The translations under genes were made by a program, and so were the position numbers. The notes under the pieces were generated by a model, which saw only the letters and a list, made by a program, of their open reading frames with translations, did not search any database and had not been told where the DNA came from. Below, one piece after another: positions 31,360 to 44,187 of a stretch of DNA of 64,000 nucleotides (position 1 is the stretch's first letter; each line of letters begins with the position of its first letter). Source of the DNA: Hymenopellis radicata (taxonomy: Eukaryota; Basidiomycota; Agaricomycetes; Agaricales; Physalacriaceae). Where the stretch lies: positions 1 through 64,000 of the forward strand of contig JADNRX010000162.1 in assembly GCA_015501595.1 (NCBI GenBank), given 5' to 3'.

Positions 31360-34109
31360 CTGGATTCAATCTCAGAAGGGTAACGCTGATTTGAATTAGA
31401 TCGCTGTCCATTCAAAGATTCCTGCTATAAGGGCGGCATTAGCCCTCACAATATCAACCGAAGGTGTCACCGAGTAGTTCACGCACGTCTTGGAAATATC
31501 CCACCGTACGAATTAGGGAACCTGGTCCCAATTGATGAAACAGGAGATCTCGCCGCGTCCAGAATAGAAGCAGATTGAAGGTGCGTTGCGGCGCATCCTG
31601 TTTGAGAATGCCATATCGCGTCGAGACCACACACGAGTTGAACGCCTATTGAAAAACCAGAGGCAAAGTCTGGAGAACTGTTATAAGCCCAACCTTGGCA
31701 GCTTGGCGAAATACGGGTTAGTAACGATAACTATCACAGGGAAATCCTACAGAAATGCGTACCTGCAACCTTCAAAAGCATTGTGATTATCGCGAGGGTC
31801 GTCCTGTTGACAATTTAGTACTGACGTTCTCCGCGGGTACCTACAAAGGGCATAATTATGGCATTGAGAATGGGGAATGCACGAACCTTGTTCAAGGAAT
31901 CCGGCCGTTTCGAACGATGTATAACGCCTACTACGCGACCGCTCAGAGATACGCGATGGGTGTAAGAGGAAGAGAACGCGGGCCGAGTGATCCAATTAGG
32001 AACGGTCCGTCGATCACGCAGCGGCATTATGATTGTTCCTTTTCCATCCTCGTCATCCCGTCCTCATCATCGTAGGCTTTCGTTCAAGCCCCCAAAGCAC
32101 GAATCAAAGCTGTGGGGTTCAATTCCGGCATTGCTCCACCTGCACCTATTCCTCCGACAGGTCAGGCGACCAACTGTACTTGTTTAACCCGAGTGGTGGC
32201 GCTCTCTGGGCGCTCTTGATATCGGTTTTGCCCTCCCCAAGCGGACTATGTGAGGTCTAATGGGCACCAAAAATACCTGGTCATTCTCGCTTGTTCGTAT
32301 TTCGGGGTTCTTCGATGTTTTATGACGGATGGCTATCAATTATGCCAAAGCCTAATTCGTAACAGGCTCTACAGGTATCGATTTCGTGCATTTGAAACTG
32401 TACGATGTTCATCTCTTCACTAGCTTTGTGCTGTGTGTCCAAGTGGACCACAATGTGAGCTCATGGCCGAGCGCGTGCCCGAGCGTATGCCCGAGCTCTG
32501 CCCGAGAAGTCTTCGGTGCCTCTAGAGGTCTTCTCCATCCATCTAAGGGTAGGAGCGTAATGTTATTTATGTTCACCCCCGGTGTCATCCCACTCTGTTC
32601 AAACCGTGGTTCTTCTTTCCTTTGGCGCCGGAGCAATGTCATCGGAGCAGGCTGCATACGATTTTGATCTACGCTCACAAAAACTCAATTACCCTTTTTC
32701 TCGGAGGACAGTGGAGATTGTTGGGATCCCGGTACTGAGACTCAGACTCAGGCTGTAGACATGGCGGACATCCTTCAGGACCACCGTCTAGGTCGGAGCA
32801 TGACCCTCCAAGTTGATATGTGAACTCGACCATACTTCCCTTGGCAGCCCGTCATTGAATAGTGAGTACACGAATTGAAAGGACGGGTCCAATTGGAATG
32901 GAGCGGTAGATACCGAGGCGCTGTGATGATCCTACAATGCGGCCCCGACGAGGCCGCGTATTCCGGGTACGAGAAAATGGGTGTACTGATTAACATAGCA
33001 TCATTTTCAGGCTGTGCTATCAAGCCACTAATAGACTCACACTCATTCGTCTTGTGTACGTAGAACGACACGTGAATATGGACGTCCTGCACAATTCCGG
33101 CCCAATCAGCAATGTCTCAGCCAACAATAATCATCAACCATTTGTTCTTTTCAGTTGGCCCGTGCGTAGGGTCCCCTCAAGGACAGGCTAGGGTACCGGT
33201 AGGCCTAATATACAGTCGCCATCGTACGCGTTCGTTGCTTGGACCGTCTCGACGACGTAGCTTGGACGTGGGATTGTGCTTGGTATGACTCTGGTACCAC
33301 CTTCGGCCACTTCAATCCCTGCCCGACTCGTTGATCCATCATGATGACCCTCAGGTAATCTACCCAGTCTTGTGAGCAGTGGAGGAGGGATGCTCACGCC
33401 CATGACCTCCTGTTCACGTTATCATTTGTTTCGCGGCGAAGGCGTTTTGCCGTCAACGACCAGGAATACGACATATTTCTGTCTCGGAGGATTTCCGTCT
33501 TTTCCTGCGCCCACGTATGTTCAGACCCACAGTTCATCACGAACAGTTCCACCTCTGATTGGCTCAAACTCGCTGCACTGCCACCGCCACGATCAGGTTC
33601 CTCTTAATCCGCGGCCTCGTCTCGGCTACATTGCTTGTTGTCCGAGGCATCCAGGGAAAGGCGCGTCGGGAGGTGATATGGCCCATTAGTGTGGAGGTTC
33701 CGTTATTATATGGTCACTGAATGGTCTCTAGGTGAACGATGGATGGACGTCGCGAAGAGGCGGGATGACGTTACCACGTGTGTTGCTCAGCAAGTGTCTC
33801 CATGTCATAATTGGCCTTCGCACTCAAGTCTCACTTTCTCCTCAGTTTTCGTCTACGAGTCATTAATTCTGCTTCGCATGAAGCGAGTCGGACGTACTAA
33901 GGGCAGCAAGCTTACTCAACCCCAAAACTTGACAGGGTTCGCGGAAGTGGTCTTGGATCCAACAATACGCGTTCACAGGTGGCATATATCGCGCACGTTC
34001 AACTCCTCGGAATTACGTTCGTCACAACAAAGAAGTGCGATGGCCACAATCATTCTTCATTCCACATAACGACGCAACTACTCCACCCCCTCCGTTTCAC
34101 GCAGATAGG
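31360..34109. other. Long intergenic stretch without supported genes
   Basis: I read all frames and found only ORFs without recognisable domains, splice context or paralogues. The only ordered structure noticed is the 12-bp repeat at 32465-32510. Confidence 0.4.
32465..32510. repeat. Imperfect 12-bp tandem repeat, four units
   Basis: Units are GGCCGAGCGCGT, GCCCGAGCGTAT, GCCCGAGCTCT and GCCCGAGAAGT. GC-rich against an average background; no function suggested. Confidence 0.6.
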
Positions 34110-34117
34110 TATATAAG
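34110..34117 (+). promoter_or_regulatory. TATA box of the aldo/keto reductase gene
   Basis: TATATAAG lies 57 bp upstream of the start codon at 34174, followed by a CAAC-rich leader typical of strongly expressed fungal genes. Confidence 0.55.
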
Positions 34118-34173
34118 ATGGACGGACTCTCACCGAGCAGCTAACAACAACGACAACACCCCCTTACCACAAC

Positions 34174-35639
34174 ATGTCTGAATCGTTCATCTCCATGCCT
34201 GCGACGCCCCAGACTAAGCTGGGGGTGTATCGTAATCTCTCCCCTCTTGCGGCCTGTATGTCTCTCCCCTCCAGCTCGGATCGATGAGCATCGGCGACAA
34301 ATGGGAAAAGTATGGGTACGGATCGATGGACAAGGAGTCCAGCTTCAAGCTCCTTGATGCATATTTCGGTAACGGTGGCAACTTCATCGATTCAGCAAAC
34401 AACTAGTGAGTATTCGTTCTCTAGTCTGCCTTGAATGCTGACTGGCTGTAACAGTCAAGACGAAACGTCGGAGAAGTTCATTGGGGAGTGGGCAGAGAAG
34501 CGAGGCATCCGTGATCAACTGGTGCTCACGACGAAGGTGGGTACTCATGTAATAAGCTCTTCAATAAGTGATTGACTCGCCACCATTTAGTACTCAATGC
34601 TTTACAAAGGGCACGATACGTCTGTGGCTCAGAAGGCCAGCTACGTCGGCAACAGCACAAATCCATGACAATCTCCTTAATGCTAGCCTCGCCAAACTTC
34701 GTACGACGTACATCGACATTTTCTACCTGCACTGGTGGGACTTCCGCACCTCTGTAGAGGAAGTAATGAATAGCCTGCACAATCTTGTCGTTCAAGGCAA
34801 GGTCCTTTACCTAGTACGTGTCTAATCACCTGGTTCTTTCTCCTCACGCATTAACATCGTGCAGGGAATTTCTGACACCCCAGCTTGGGTCGTCGCCCAG
34901 GCGAATACCTATGCGAAGGCGCACGGCAAGACGCCATTCTGCATCTACCAAGGCCACTGGAACCTACTCGATCGTTCGTTCGAGCGTGAGATCATCCCAA
35001 TGGCTCGTAGCTTGGGTACGTGTTTCTTATGACGTCCTTGCTCATTAATTGACCGAGTACATTAGGACTTGCTCTAGCTCCGTGGGACGTGTTGGGTGGC
35101 GGAAAATTCATGACTGATGCAGAGGAGGAAGCGCGCGCTAAATCTGGAGAGAAAGGTCGTGCGATCAACGGTCTCCGCCAATCCTGGCAGCGTAACGACG
35201 CGGAGAAGACCATTTCTGCTGCTCTTGAAAAGGTGGCGAAGGAAGTAGGAACCACTAATGTTCGCGCAGGTCTGTACACTGTCATTTTGTTCTACCATGC
35301 GCGCTGCGACTCATATTTGATTGTAGTTGCCGTCGCGTATGTTATGCAAAAGACTCCTTACGTCTTCCCGACCATTGGAGGGCGAAAGGTTGAACACATG
35401 CTCTCGAATATCGAGGCTTTGGAAATATCTCTGACACCCGAGCACATCGCCTATTTGGAGAGCGTCGTTCCGTTCGACGTCGGATTCCCAAACAACCTCA
35501 TCGTAAGCCTCTTGACATTGTCATCTCACGGCTTGTCTACTCACGACTCTCTCAGGGTGACGGATCCGCCCCCAATAGCTTTACGATGACCTCGATCTAT
35601 ACTGCGCAACCGCCAGCAGTGGCTCCCATCCGGCCTTGA
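34174..35639 (+). CDS. Aldo/keto reductase, aryl-alcohol dehydrogenase type, with apparent frameshifts
   Basis: The protein resembles fungal aryl-alcohol dehydrogenase / norsolorinic-acid-reductase-like AKRs, NADPH-dependent carbonyl reductases of the cytosol. Catalytic residues are visible: Asp and Tyr in FIDSANNYQ, Lys in TTKYS, His in FYLHWWDF. Later exons give [50 protein letters not shown] and [20 protein letters not shown]. Introns of about 50-60 bp split it, and it ends APIRP at 35639. Three one-base losses break the frame: near 34253 (LSPLAA to LYVSPLQLG), near 34664 and near 34680, the last two beside A runs. A 53-bp intron from 34222 would bypass the first but delete conserved residues. 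Either a young pseudogene or assembly error. Confidence 0.75.
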
Positions 35640-37259
35640 ACGTAAGATACTTATCTCGCCGTCCAAATGTTTTTCCTTAGCGCTACTGCCTGTATAACGA
35701 TAGTTTGAACAATAAACTTGCTGATGTACCTTTCTACTGTAAAAATAGTCGGTACCAATAAGATCGATCCGGAGGCTCCTCCTTCAAGACCTGAAGTTTG
35801 AACAACGTGGCGGCGCGACCTCCCCGAGGCGCACGTGATCGCAATGCCGTCGGATCAAGAAGTTTTGCGATTTGGCTCCTTGCCTCCTTCCACCATCATG
35901 CACGGTCAATATATCGTGAGATATCTATTCCCTGCACGAGCCTCCCAATATTACGGCGAAACACTGTCGTATGGGTGCCCCGGCGCTAGTCCTTTATTTA
36001 GTGAACCAACCCTTTTGGCGCGGTGTCGCGTCCGCTGCCGCATAGTAGGATACTTGCTGATGGGGTCGTATCTCATTCTACAAGGTATTTTTCTTCTCCT
36101 CTACCCCCTGCGCGCAGTGCTAACATAGAAATCAGAACGCAGGAAAAGATGACCGGCTGGCGACCAAATGCGCCAATTCTGGAATAACACCATCTCTGTG
36201 AGCCTCATACCTGTCCCGGATCATGTCTGCCGTTGACCGACCTGCCCTAGTATATTGTTCGACTGTCTGCCTAAACTGCAACTTATATCGAACGTCACCC
36301 CGTATGCCTGGACGCGTCGCGGACTACATCATCATCGTTCTCGACAAACCTTGTCTCAATTCGTAAACACTAGACAGCGGATTATGGAAATTGCACGAGA
36401 CGAGGTGAGCGAGTCGGGGAATCTACACCTCATTCGGTCTGTCCAGATGCTGAATACAAGACAAGGCCAAATTCAAGCCTTCGATCGTGCACTGTTCAGA
36501 GACAGGCGGAAGACGCGCAACTCGAAAGTAAGAATTTCATCATGCTGCGTGGAACTGCATCTCATACTCTCTCTAGAGTTCGTGTACCTCGATATTGCCG
36601 TTATCAATTCCGAACTTCGCGCCACCCACCTTCCGCTGCTCTGAGCAAACGCCCCAGTTTCTCTGGACCTGGATTGCCGATGCGCCAAGCGTACGGAGGT
36701 TGCCGCCCATGGTGCTGCAGTGGCCACCTTCGTCTTGTTCTTTGAGCTACTTAGGACGGCCAGGGTTATGTTCACCGCCTGCCGTGTATGTTTGCCCGTC
36801 CTTCTAATAGGTGCTATTATATTCTAACTTTGTTAGTCTAGTTTTACGCACCATGACCTACTGCTCTCCTCGCGACCCTGCTGGTATGCTTACATTGCTG
36901 TTGCAAAAATCCTGTTGACCTGTTCGTGGAGCGCACTGCCTATGGTTAGGAGCCTCGCTCCCTCGCCCTTCTCCAATTCGGCTGCTCCCCCCCGACTCCA
37001 ACGCATACCGCAGCAACGTGGCTCGGCTACTACGAGTGGTAATAATAGCCTATGCCTCGATCTCTTGGGGTAGGGTTACTCGCACTCGCGGACCGGGAAG
37101 GCGCGTCGAAATTTGACATTGGCGGATCATGGAAACTGTGTATTACGAGGATGTGTTTTCAGGAGATGTTTACTGGGGAGTGGAGATCCTACTTAAAGGC
37201 AACTGTGTTGGACTGAGAAGCTGACGCTCTTCGCTACCCAGTACAGAGCACCAGTGCCA
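35640..37259. other. Intergenic with weak coding-like segment
   Basis: The plus-strand frame 36364-36528 reads EIARDEVSESGNLHLIRSVQ and QGQIQAFDRALFRDRRKTRN, helix-like, and ends at a donor (GTAAGA) with an acceptor 49 bp later. Another frame around 36690-36820 ends hydrophobic (VCLPVLLIGAIIF). The pieces may belong to one decayed or mis-sequenced gene. I could not join them and do not call a gene. Confidence 0.35.
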
Positions 37260-37991
37260 ATGATGTTCTCCCCGGTCAAGGTCTTCACTGCGGCTCTCGC
37301 CCTCTGCGCTGTTGCCATCCAGGCTCAGCCGACGTTCACCAAGATCTTCGACGGCCTACTGGGTTTCGATGATATCGCGACAATTGACGGCCCGTTCGGT
37401 GCAAGAGCCTTATTCACCTTCACTGGGTAGGCATGCCTTCCTCCTTGAGGAACCTTTCACTGACTTAGACGCGTCGTTTAGGGGCAATCTCACGGATGCG
37501 AACACTGGTTCACTCGCAGGGACCTTTCTGACTGCGGGAGGAGGTGATCTTGGTATTGCGTCTTCGAACAACGGCATCTTCTATGCGAACATCCGGGGCA
37601 TCGTGCAGTGGACGGACGGTAGCTATGCGTACTTGGAGGCGCAGGGCAGCGGGGCCTTCACAGGTGCAATCGCCAACACTTACCTGTATGTGCCTCGCTT
37701 AGCACTTCCGACGCCAGCCTGATGTTGTGCAGTCATATTGAGACCAACTCGTCGACGTACTCTGGCCTTGAGACGCAGTTCTTGTTCATGGATCTCAACG
37801 TGACAACAATGCCGAACGTCATTGGTATCTATGCTTTGGTGCGTTTGTTCTTCGTTTATCTTCATCGGAGAAATGTGTTGATTCGTCGTCAGAATTAGGA
37901 CTCTGGCCATCCCGGGCAGGCACCTGGCAGGAATTCGAAGTGGTGTGCTAGCAGAAATAAAAAGTCGGACTGTCCATGGCATCACTGGTAA
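37260..37991 (+). CDS. Small secreted protein of unknown function
   Basis: Four exons are inferred: 37260-37426, 37482-37685, 37733-37838 and 37899-37991, with introns of 55, 47 and 60 bp and 189 residues. The N-terminus (MMFSPVKVFTAALALCAVAI, then QAQPTF) is a classical signal peptide with likely cleavage after QA. The mature part is rich in Gly, Thr and Asn and has a repetitive beta-like pattern (GPFGARALFTFTGNL, GSLAGTFLTAGGGDLGIASS, GIVQWTDGSYAYLEAQGSG). Two Cys occur only in the short basic C-terminus. No enzyme motif recognised. It could be a cell-wall or effector-like secreted protein; that is inference. Confidence 0.78.
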
Positions 37992-39179
37992 TTTAATATT
38001 TATACCATCATCGCATCGACCATCCCAGGGCTACCCTTCCAAACGTTTACATATGACACTCTCTTCGAGCGCCTCTATATACTTCATAATACAAGGTCTC
38101 TCTAATACTTTACGTCTGAGGCGAGCGGATATCGGCCCTGCAGAAGGCTGGATTAACGTTTAGAGTTCTTTGGGCCCGAGTAGGAGAACGCCAAGCAACA
38201 CGAAGTAACCAGTCGGGGTGGTGTTAAGCGGCGAGTCTATTTCGACGGGTACCGACTCCGAAATCTCATTATCAATTATCTGCCCGTCCGCACGCTGAAC
38301 GTCAAATTAGCAGGAAGGAATAAAGATGCTGAAACGTTCGTTAAACGTCATGGGTATTGTGTGGCGTAAAATTACGAGGTTCGGTGGGAGGTTGTTTGTT
38401 ATCTTATGAGGACAGAGAAGTGTCAGAATTACATTTCGAATCTGAACTCGAAACTTCGGGTGGGTACAACCACGTAGAACATCTCTGCAGGTTCTGTATT
38501 GACGAAAGTGTTAAATCCAACTTATGAGACCGCACTAAATTGAGAATAACATTGACCTCAGACTTGGATAGATTCTTTGCATAATCACTGGTGTACGATA
38601 CCTCCTTACGTACACACGGACAGATCGTGATGCCAAAGGAAAGAAAGGAGGGTCGATCGCATAGCGTCATTTCTGCGTCTTGACTATGAACCGCCGTCGG
38701 AGGACCGTCCTGCGCATGCTGCTCTTCATTCGTCACCTACATGCTGAGCAGCTTGTACAAATCGGGGTCGTGACGAGGCTTCGTTCAAGGTACTGCACAA
38801 CCTCGAACTGCTTTAAGGCAATTTTTCCTATCGGAATGGTCTTCATGACCTTCAGAATCTGGGCGCCCATCGAGAATGAAATCAACCGCACATCTTGAAG
38901 ACCGTCCGGCGCACCCCACCTTGTACCATTCAATTACAAGGACGAAGGTCTGAAGGATTGACTCCTGTCACGGTCCGGCTCGCGCCCGGTATCCAAAAAT
39001 CACTGACCTTCTTTCTCTCGAGTAGCTTCGCCTCAGGCTGAAGATGGCCAAGCAGTGGCTTCGGTTGATTGGATCTGTTATCTGGCAATGCAAGTAGTAA
39101 GCTGCACTTTACGCACCTTACCCAAGTTCCTTGCGATGTCGAACATTTCTGTATAGTAACATGTATCCCGTTTTCATAG
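37992..39179. other. Intergenic; expected 5' exons of the hydrolase not found
   Basis: The hydrolase downstream should have an N-terminal region with a secretion signal and a VPLDY-like segment. I searched all plus frames here and found only weak resemblance near 39060-39140. No other gene is supported. Confidence 0.4.
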
Positions 39180-40915
39180 GCGGTCGGTATACGTCGACGG
39201 CGCCGGTTGAGGACTACCGAGGCGCGGTACTCATCAACCCAGGTGGTCCCGGTGGAAGTGGTGTCATTGTGCTTCAAACTTTCGGTCCTCTAGCGGCGGC
39301 TCTCATTGGTGCTCAGTACGACATTGTCTCTTTTGATCCTAGAGGTAACAATTTCTGTCCTTTGTCTGGACGATAGTTGAGGGTATCTTTCAAGGAGTTG
39401 GTGCATCCACGCCTCGCTTCGAGTTTTTCCTTACAGAGGCTGAACGTGCATTGTGGTTGGCCAATCCTTACGCGTATTCGACCGTTCTAAACGTCACGAA
39501 TGACCCACTGGCCCTCCCGAGGATGTGGGCGAACTCACACGTCCTTGGGCAGATGGCTAAGGACCGCGATACATCTGGTATCCTGGAGTATGGGGGAACT
39601 GACAATGTTGCGCGCGATATGCTCAGGATCACTGAAGCCAACGGACAGGACATGCTCCTATACTACGGTGTTTCGTACGTACTCTTGTTCGTGATTTTAC
39701 ATGTTACTAGGGCTAATTTTTCAATCAGATACGGAGCAACTTTGGGTGCGACATTTGCTTCCATGTTTCCTGTGAGCTTGCTCGACATGGCATCGCTGTA
39801 TTTCCCTCACAAAACTCTTGTAGGATCGTGTTGGGCGCATGGTGATTGATGGCGTTCCGGACGTTCAAGGATATTATGCGAGCAAGTCTTTCCTGTTCGT
39901 ACCGTTCCAGACATTTCACGAATAACGTTTTTAGCGACTGGCGCAATGGAGTTCTCGACGCGGATCGTGCGATGCAGACCTTTTTCAATGGCTGTTACTC
40001 TGCGGGTCCGAACAACTGTGCATTCTATGCCTCGTCACCATCTGAGATCGAATCCAACCTGAATGCCCTCTACGCTTCAGTTCTTGGGTCGCCAGTCCCT
40101 GTATACTCGCCATCCTCCCCTGCTTATGGCGTTGTAGACTACAGCATTCTGAGGAATGCGGTCAAAATTGCTTTGTCCACCCCGTTCGCCTCATTCTCGA
40201 TACTCGCACAAGGATTGACTGAACTTGCGGCGGGAAATGGGACCATTATCTACGAGATGCAGCTCGATGGTTTACCTTTTGAGTGCAGCTCGAGCTCGGC
40301 GACGTATCTGAATACTTGGGAGGCGCAGTTTGCCGTCGCTTGTGGTGATGGCGTAGAAGTGACAGACTCCGTCGCCGATCTTGAGGAATATTGGAAAGAA
40401 GTCAGTGGCATCTCTACGTTTGCTGACACCATAATTTGGGTGCGTGTTGGATGCTCGTAAGTCGTCGCCTTCACTTCTACTATGACATGCCCTGATTAAA
40501 GGTCTTGATCCTCAGCGGGTGGAAAGTTCATCGCGAAGGGCGATTCTTGGGACCGATCTCCGGAAACACGAGTTTCCCGTTGCTAGTTATCGGTAACACG
40601 GCTGACCCAGTAACACCACTTGCTTCGTGAGTTCTCCTCCATCAGATTGGTGTCCAGGTGTAATCTTCTGCGACAGAGCAAAAAATGTTTCCAAAGCCTT
40701 CCCCGGATCTGTGGTCCTAACACAAGACTCGCCTGGTGTACGTCTAGCTTTAGGCCTTGGTTTGTCAGCGCTGATCTCCTTCACAGCATACCTCAACGGT
40801 GGCGACGTCGACATGCCTGTACTCATACATAAGCGCGTGCTTCCAGAATGGAACGCTTCCTGCTGAAGGTACCGTCTGCGCCGTTGATGAAGAGCTGTTC
40901 CCATCTGCCTCTTGA
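39180..40915 (+). CDS. TAP-like alpha/beta hydrolase, 5' end missing or unrecognised
   Basis: After an acceptor at 39178-39179 the frame reads [20 protein letters not shown] followed by GGPGGSG, the oxyanion block of tripeptidyl-aminopeptidase-like alpha/beta hydrolases. Later exons give [10 protein letters not shown], the nucleophile elbow GVSYG (Ser), [47 protein letters not shown] (acid Asp) and [20 protein letters not shown] (His), ending at 40915. The catalytic triad is therefore complete. Six introns are needed; the one near 39889 has a weak donor. Such enzymes are usually secreted exopeptidases or esterases. The first 80-100 residues expected for the family were not found, so the gene may be 5'-truncated. 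Confidence 0.72.
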
Positions 40916-41552
40916 TGATCTCGTGGATGGTATCTTCAGAGATGTAACGAATACGTTTTGTACATCGCGCGCAATCAGCAATACGAGTATGTAGCATATC
41001 TGTCACGGTGCCGCTCTGCACCAGAAGAAGCGCGCCATGATGACATCTGTAACGGATGCCAAGGGGTTGGTCTCTGTGTTCATAATCTCTCATACGAAGT
41101 AATTATACGGTAGCTTCATATAAGTATGATCTATTTCTATCCGAATGATATTCAAGGCGGGAGGATAATCTCACATGTCCCGTTTTCGCTAACTTGGATT
41201 GACCATCTTCATTCTCACCCCCCTCGAGGCCTCATCAACTAGCAAACGTAAACTCTATACCCTTGCAGACCACCTGTAGTCGCTCTGATGCGACTTCGTT
41301 GTGCCAAGTCGTCGAAGGCGGCCTTTACAATTATCATCAGTGATGCGCCACGAAGAAAAGCAAAGGTGTGCAGTCGTTTTACTGCGCCAGCGTTGGCACT
41401 AAGCAGAGCCGATGCAGCAGATTCGCCACCATTATATGCTGCAAGGATACGCTGAGGCAGTTAACTAAGGAGAAGTTAACAAAGATGAGCGAAAAAGGTA
41501 CTATGATATATATGTGAATAAATATAAGAGTAATGTCTGTCTACGGCGCGAT

Positions 41553-42664
41553 CTACTCTTCGAGCTTTCGCTTCGGATTTCTGTCCTTCCAGACTGATAC
41601 GACCGGACGCTTCTCGATTGGGATTATGTCATGAAGTGGTCGCGCTGCCTCCAAGGCGTACGAACCAATATCGTTGTCGTTGCCAACGCATGACCGGAAG
41701 TCAGCGGTTGCGCAGTCCGCCACCCACTTGCAAATCTTTTCGTCGTCTGAGCTGGGTGGCGTCGATGATCTAGGTCGTTTTGGTGAACGACCAGAATCGC
41801 CAGAGGACAATGAGGATGATGATGATGACGAAGAGGTAGATATGACTTCAGGGACTGGAGGCACCTGTCGCTTTAGGTGGCGATATTTGAAGAGCATGGG
41901 GCGCCCAAATTGGCCGGGATACGCGTCCTTGAGGAAGCCGAGAGGCGCGTCCATGAACCAAGGATTGAAACACCGGATAAGAGTGTCCCAAGATTGATTT
42001 TAACAATTTTTGGGGGATCGATGAGGGGACGTGAAGCATGGGTGAGGACGAACAGAGGATGGGCATTGGACGTCGCCGAGTGGTAACAATTGCGCGCTAC
42101 CTTCAAGGTAGAAACCTTGCACGTTTTGGTATCAAGGGCGAAAAGCTTAACACCCCGCTTGAGAGGTATTACGCGGTATTCGCATGCTTCAAATGGGAAA
42201 CCCTAGAAAAGCGAGTTGTTAGTGTCTTTCGTAGGGAATATGATTCTGAGTTCATACTTCGGTAAATGGTTGCCGCTGTGTGACTGGGACTCGAAAAGAC
42301 GACATAAAATTTTGTCTGGAGGGAGCAGGGCAACCTGCTCAGACTTGATGGCCTGCTTCAGGTCTGGTTGGACTGACGTAAGGAGTAAGCGGTGAATTGT
42401 AGAAGTCAAGGAGAAAGCGCACTGCGAAGAAAGTTTCCGGTTTCATTAAAGTAGGAGGTAATCTGACCTCTTTCAAGACCCCATACAAATTCGTACGAGT
42501 CGAGCTACAGCGTCAGGAAACAGGCTCTGCTGCGGAGAGTCCCGCCATGCACTGGTCAAGATGTCTTCTTCGGAAAACGGAGGCCTATCGGGGCCAGCAG
42601 GTGCTTCCAGCGAGAAAGGATATCGAATTGAGCATCGCTTGTCTGCGGCTGGAATGACTGCCAT
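41553..42664 (-). CDS. Basidiomycete protein of unknown function, Ser-rich and charged C-terminus
   Basis: Minus-strand pieces line up into one gene. It starts MAVIPAADKRCSIRYPFSLE (42664-42497), then from 42421 TSTIHRLLLTSVQPDLKQAI, then after an intron YRVIPLKRGVKLFALDTKTC and VARNCYHSATSNAHPLFVLT, and, one frame over, WDTLIRCFNPWFMDAPLGFL with a Ser-rich tract, PKRPRS and a C-terminal KRKLEE. The shift near 42000 fits one base lost in a run of A; a second uncertainty lies near 42230. The Ser tract comes from a GAT/GAG microsatellite (about 41812-41838). The basic clusters could direct nuclear import. I do not recognise the family. Confidence 0.5.
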
Positions 42665-43088
42665 TATCTGACCATTATCTGACCATGATCATCAGATGCT
42701 TAGCCTCATCAGCATTCCTCTCGTTCAGCAAAGTGGGTGTCAACAAATTCCCCAGAGGTTTCGTACACCATATTGCACTAGTATGTCAATCCGTTTTCAA
42801 AGTACGTGCTGTTGTTGTCAAGTTGCTATGATGGTCGGAAATAGGTCGCGGAAATTGAAATTTCGGCAGCACGCGAATACGTCACACCACATGACCAACA
42901 GTCACAAGAAATTGGCCGTTTTGTATCAAACCAAATGCCCCGGCTTGTCCTCCCACCAGCACCCATTCCTTGTGCAACATCGAGCCCAGCGGATTCTATA
43001 GCTCCATGCAATGTGCCGGCCTGTTATCCTGGGGCTTTCTCTCGATTTAATGTCGCACTCGGTCTCACTCTGTTTATCTATAGGGTGT

Positions 43089-43108
43089 GAATTGCGCAAG
43101 CGCAATTC
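43089..43108. repeat. Perfect 9-bp-stem hairpin
   Basis: GAATTGCGC-AA-GCGCAATTC is a perfect inverted repeat with a 2-base loop, lying 3 bp before the first foldback element. Confidence 0.7.
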
Positions 43109-43111
43109 AGT

Positions 43112-43146
43112 CCAGAGTAAAATATAATAAAAAAATAGAACTGTGG
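43112..43146. repeat. Short foldback element, copy 1
   Basis: Starts CCAGAGTAAAATATAA and ends ATAGAACTGTGG; the terminal heptamers are inverted with one mismatch. It shares both end blocks with the element at 44571-44627 read on the opposite strand. Confidence 0.45.
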
Positions 43147-43966
43147 GATGTCCACGGATGCGAGCGCCAGCGAGGCGGCTATGCCGCAATGAAATCAGTG
43201 AGGGATCAAGAATGTCAGTCCAAGGATTGTGAGATTCAATACGATTGATTTATGTAACGACGCGAGAGTCGACTAGTCTCTCCTGTAGCGGTGTGCCACC
43301 CAAGTTCTCACTCTAGAATAATCAACTTGAAGATTGCCAGAGGTGTGGCGCGTCGAATTTTGGCAAGAAAGTTCTTGAGGGAACGGTTCCGGCACGAGGC
43401 ATCCATGCACGAACACGGTTGAAACGCGACAGTGTGAATGATATACGCATCATAAACGGCTGCACAAATTTCCAGGGAGAACGAAAGGGCTAATTCAGCC
43501 TCTGAAGCCCGTCGTCGTCTTTCTGAAGCGCTGTGGCTGCATCCCCGGAGGCTTATGTGATGGCGTCGCCCGCCAGAAAGTCGTCCTCACGGCTGCCGGA
43601 AGCCTCTCGCGCGTCATGGATCCAAAAAGCAAAAGAAGACAAACGAATTACCCAGTGGGGGCCCACACTGATTCCCGTATTATAGCACTGCATTGTCGAG
43701 GTGCTGTGGTGGAAGGAAGCAAACAGGGACGAGTGATATGCCGCCGCGAGAGCCGAAAGCAACTTGCAAGACAGTTGGTTGTGACAAGTGTCTGAGAGAA
43801 GCAGTGTGAGTCGACGAAAAAAGAAGCAGAAACAAACACCAGGTCGTCCTGCAGAAAACGGGGACTCGACTTTTCACTGGTGCTCAACACTCGCCCTGCT
43901 GCAAGAGCACTCCCAGATTTCTCCAGCTCTGTAGAGAACGAAATTGCTGGTCGGCGTTGCGCTAGC

Positions 43967-44187
43967 ATGAGCAAGGACGGAGGACGAGACGATCGTGGTG
44001 GTATGTACTTGGATTGTCCGATCGCGCTGATCAACTACGCACCTTAGTCCTCTTCTTACGTCAACGACCACAACGTGCAGTCTGGACTCTTCAAGCTCGC
44101 TTTCTTCGGTCTCTGGCTTTTCTCTGCTTTTCTTTGGCCTTGGCGGCAAACTATCCTTCTGCAACGATTAATTCAGAGGTGTGTACT
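43967..44187 (+). CDS. Possible small single-pass membrane protein
   Basis: ATG at 43967 opens MSKDGGRDDRGG up to a donor (GTATGT at 44001). After an acceptor at 44046-44047 one frame gives SSSYVNDHNVQSGLFKLAFF then GLWLFSAFLWPWRQTILLQ, a good membrane helix. The exon phases differ by one base, so either the start is wrong or a base is missing. Ends at a further donor (44180). Not recognised; low confidence. Confidence 0.3.

Noticed and set aside
34222..34274. 53-bp intron removing the first frame problem of the aldo/keto reductase
   Set aside because: It would delete a conserved segment (LSPLAA...VSPLQ) that is still readable in the two frames; a missing base explains the data better.
42038..42265. 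Plus-strand ORF MGEDEQRMGIGRRRVVTIAR
   Set aside because: It is antisense to the better supported spliced minus-strand gene at 41553-42664.
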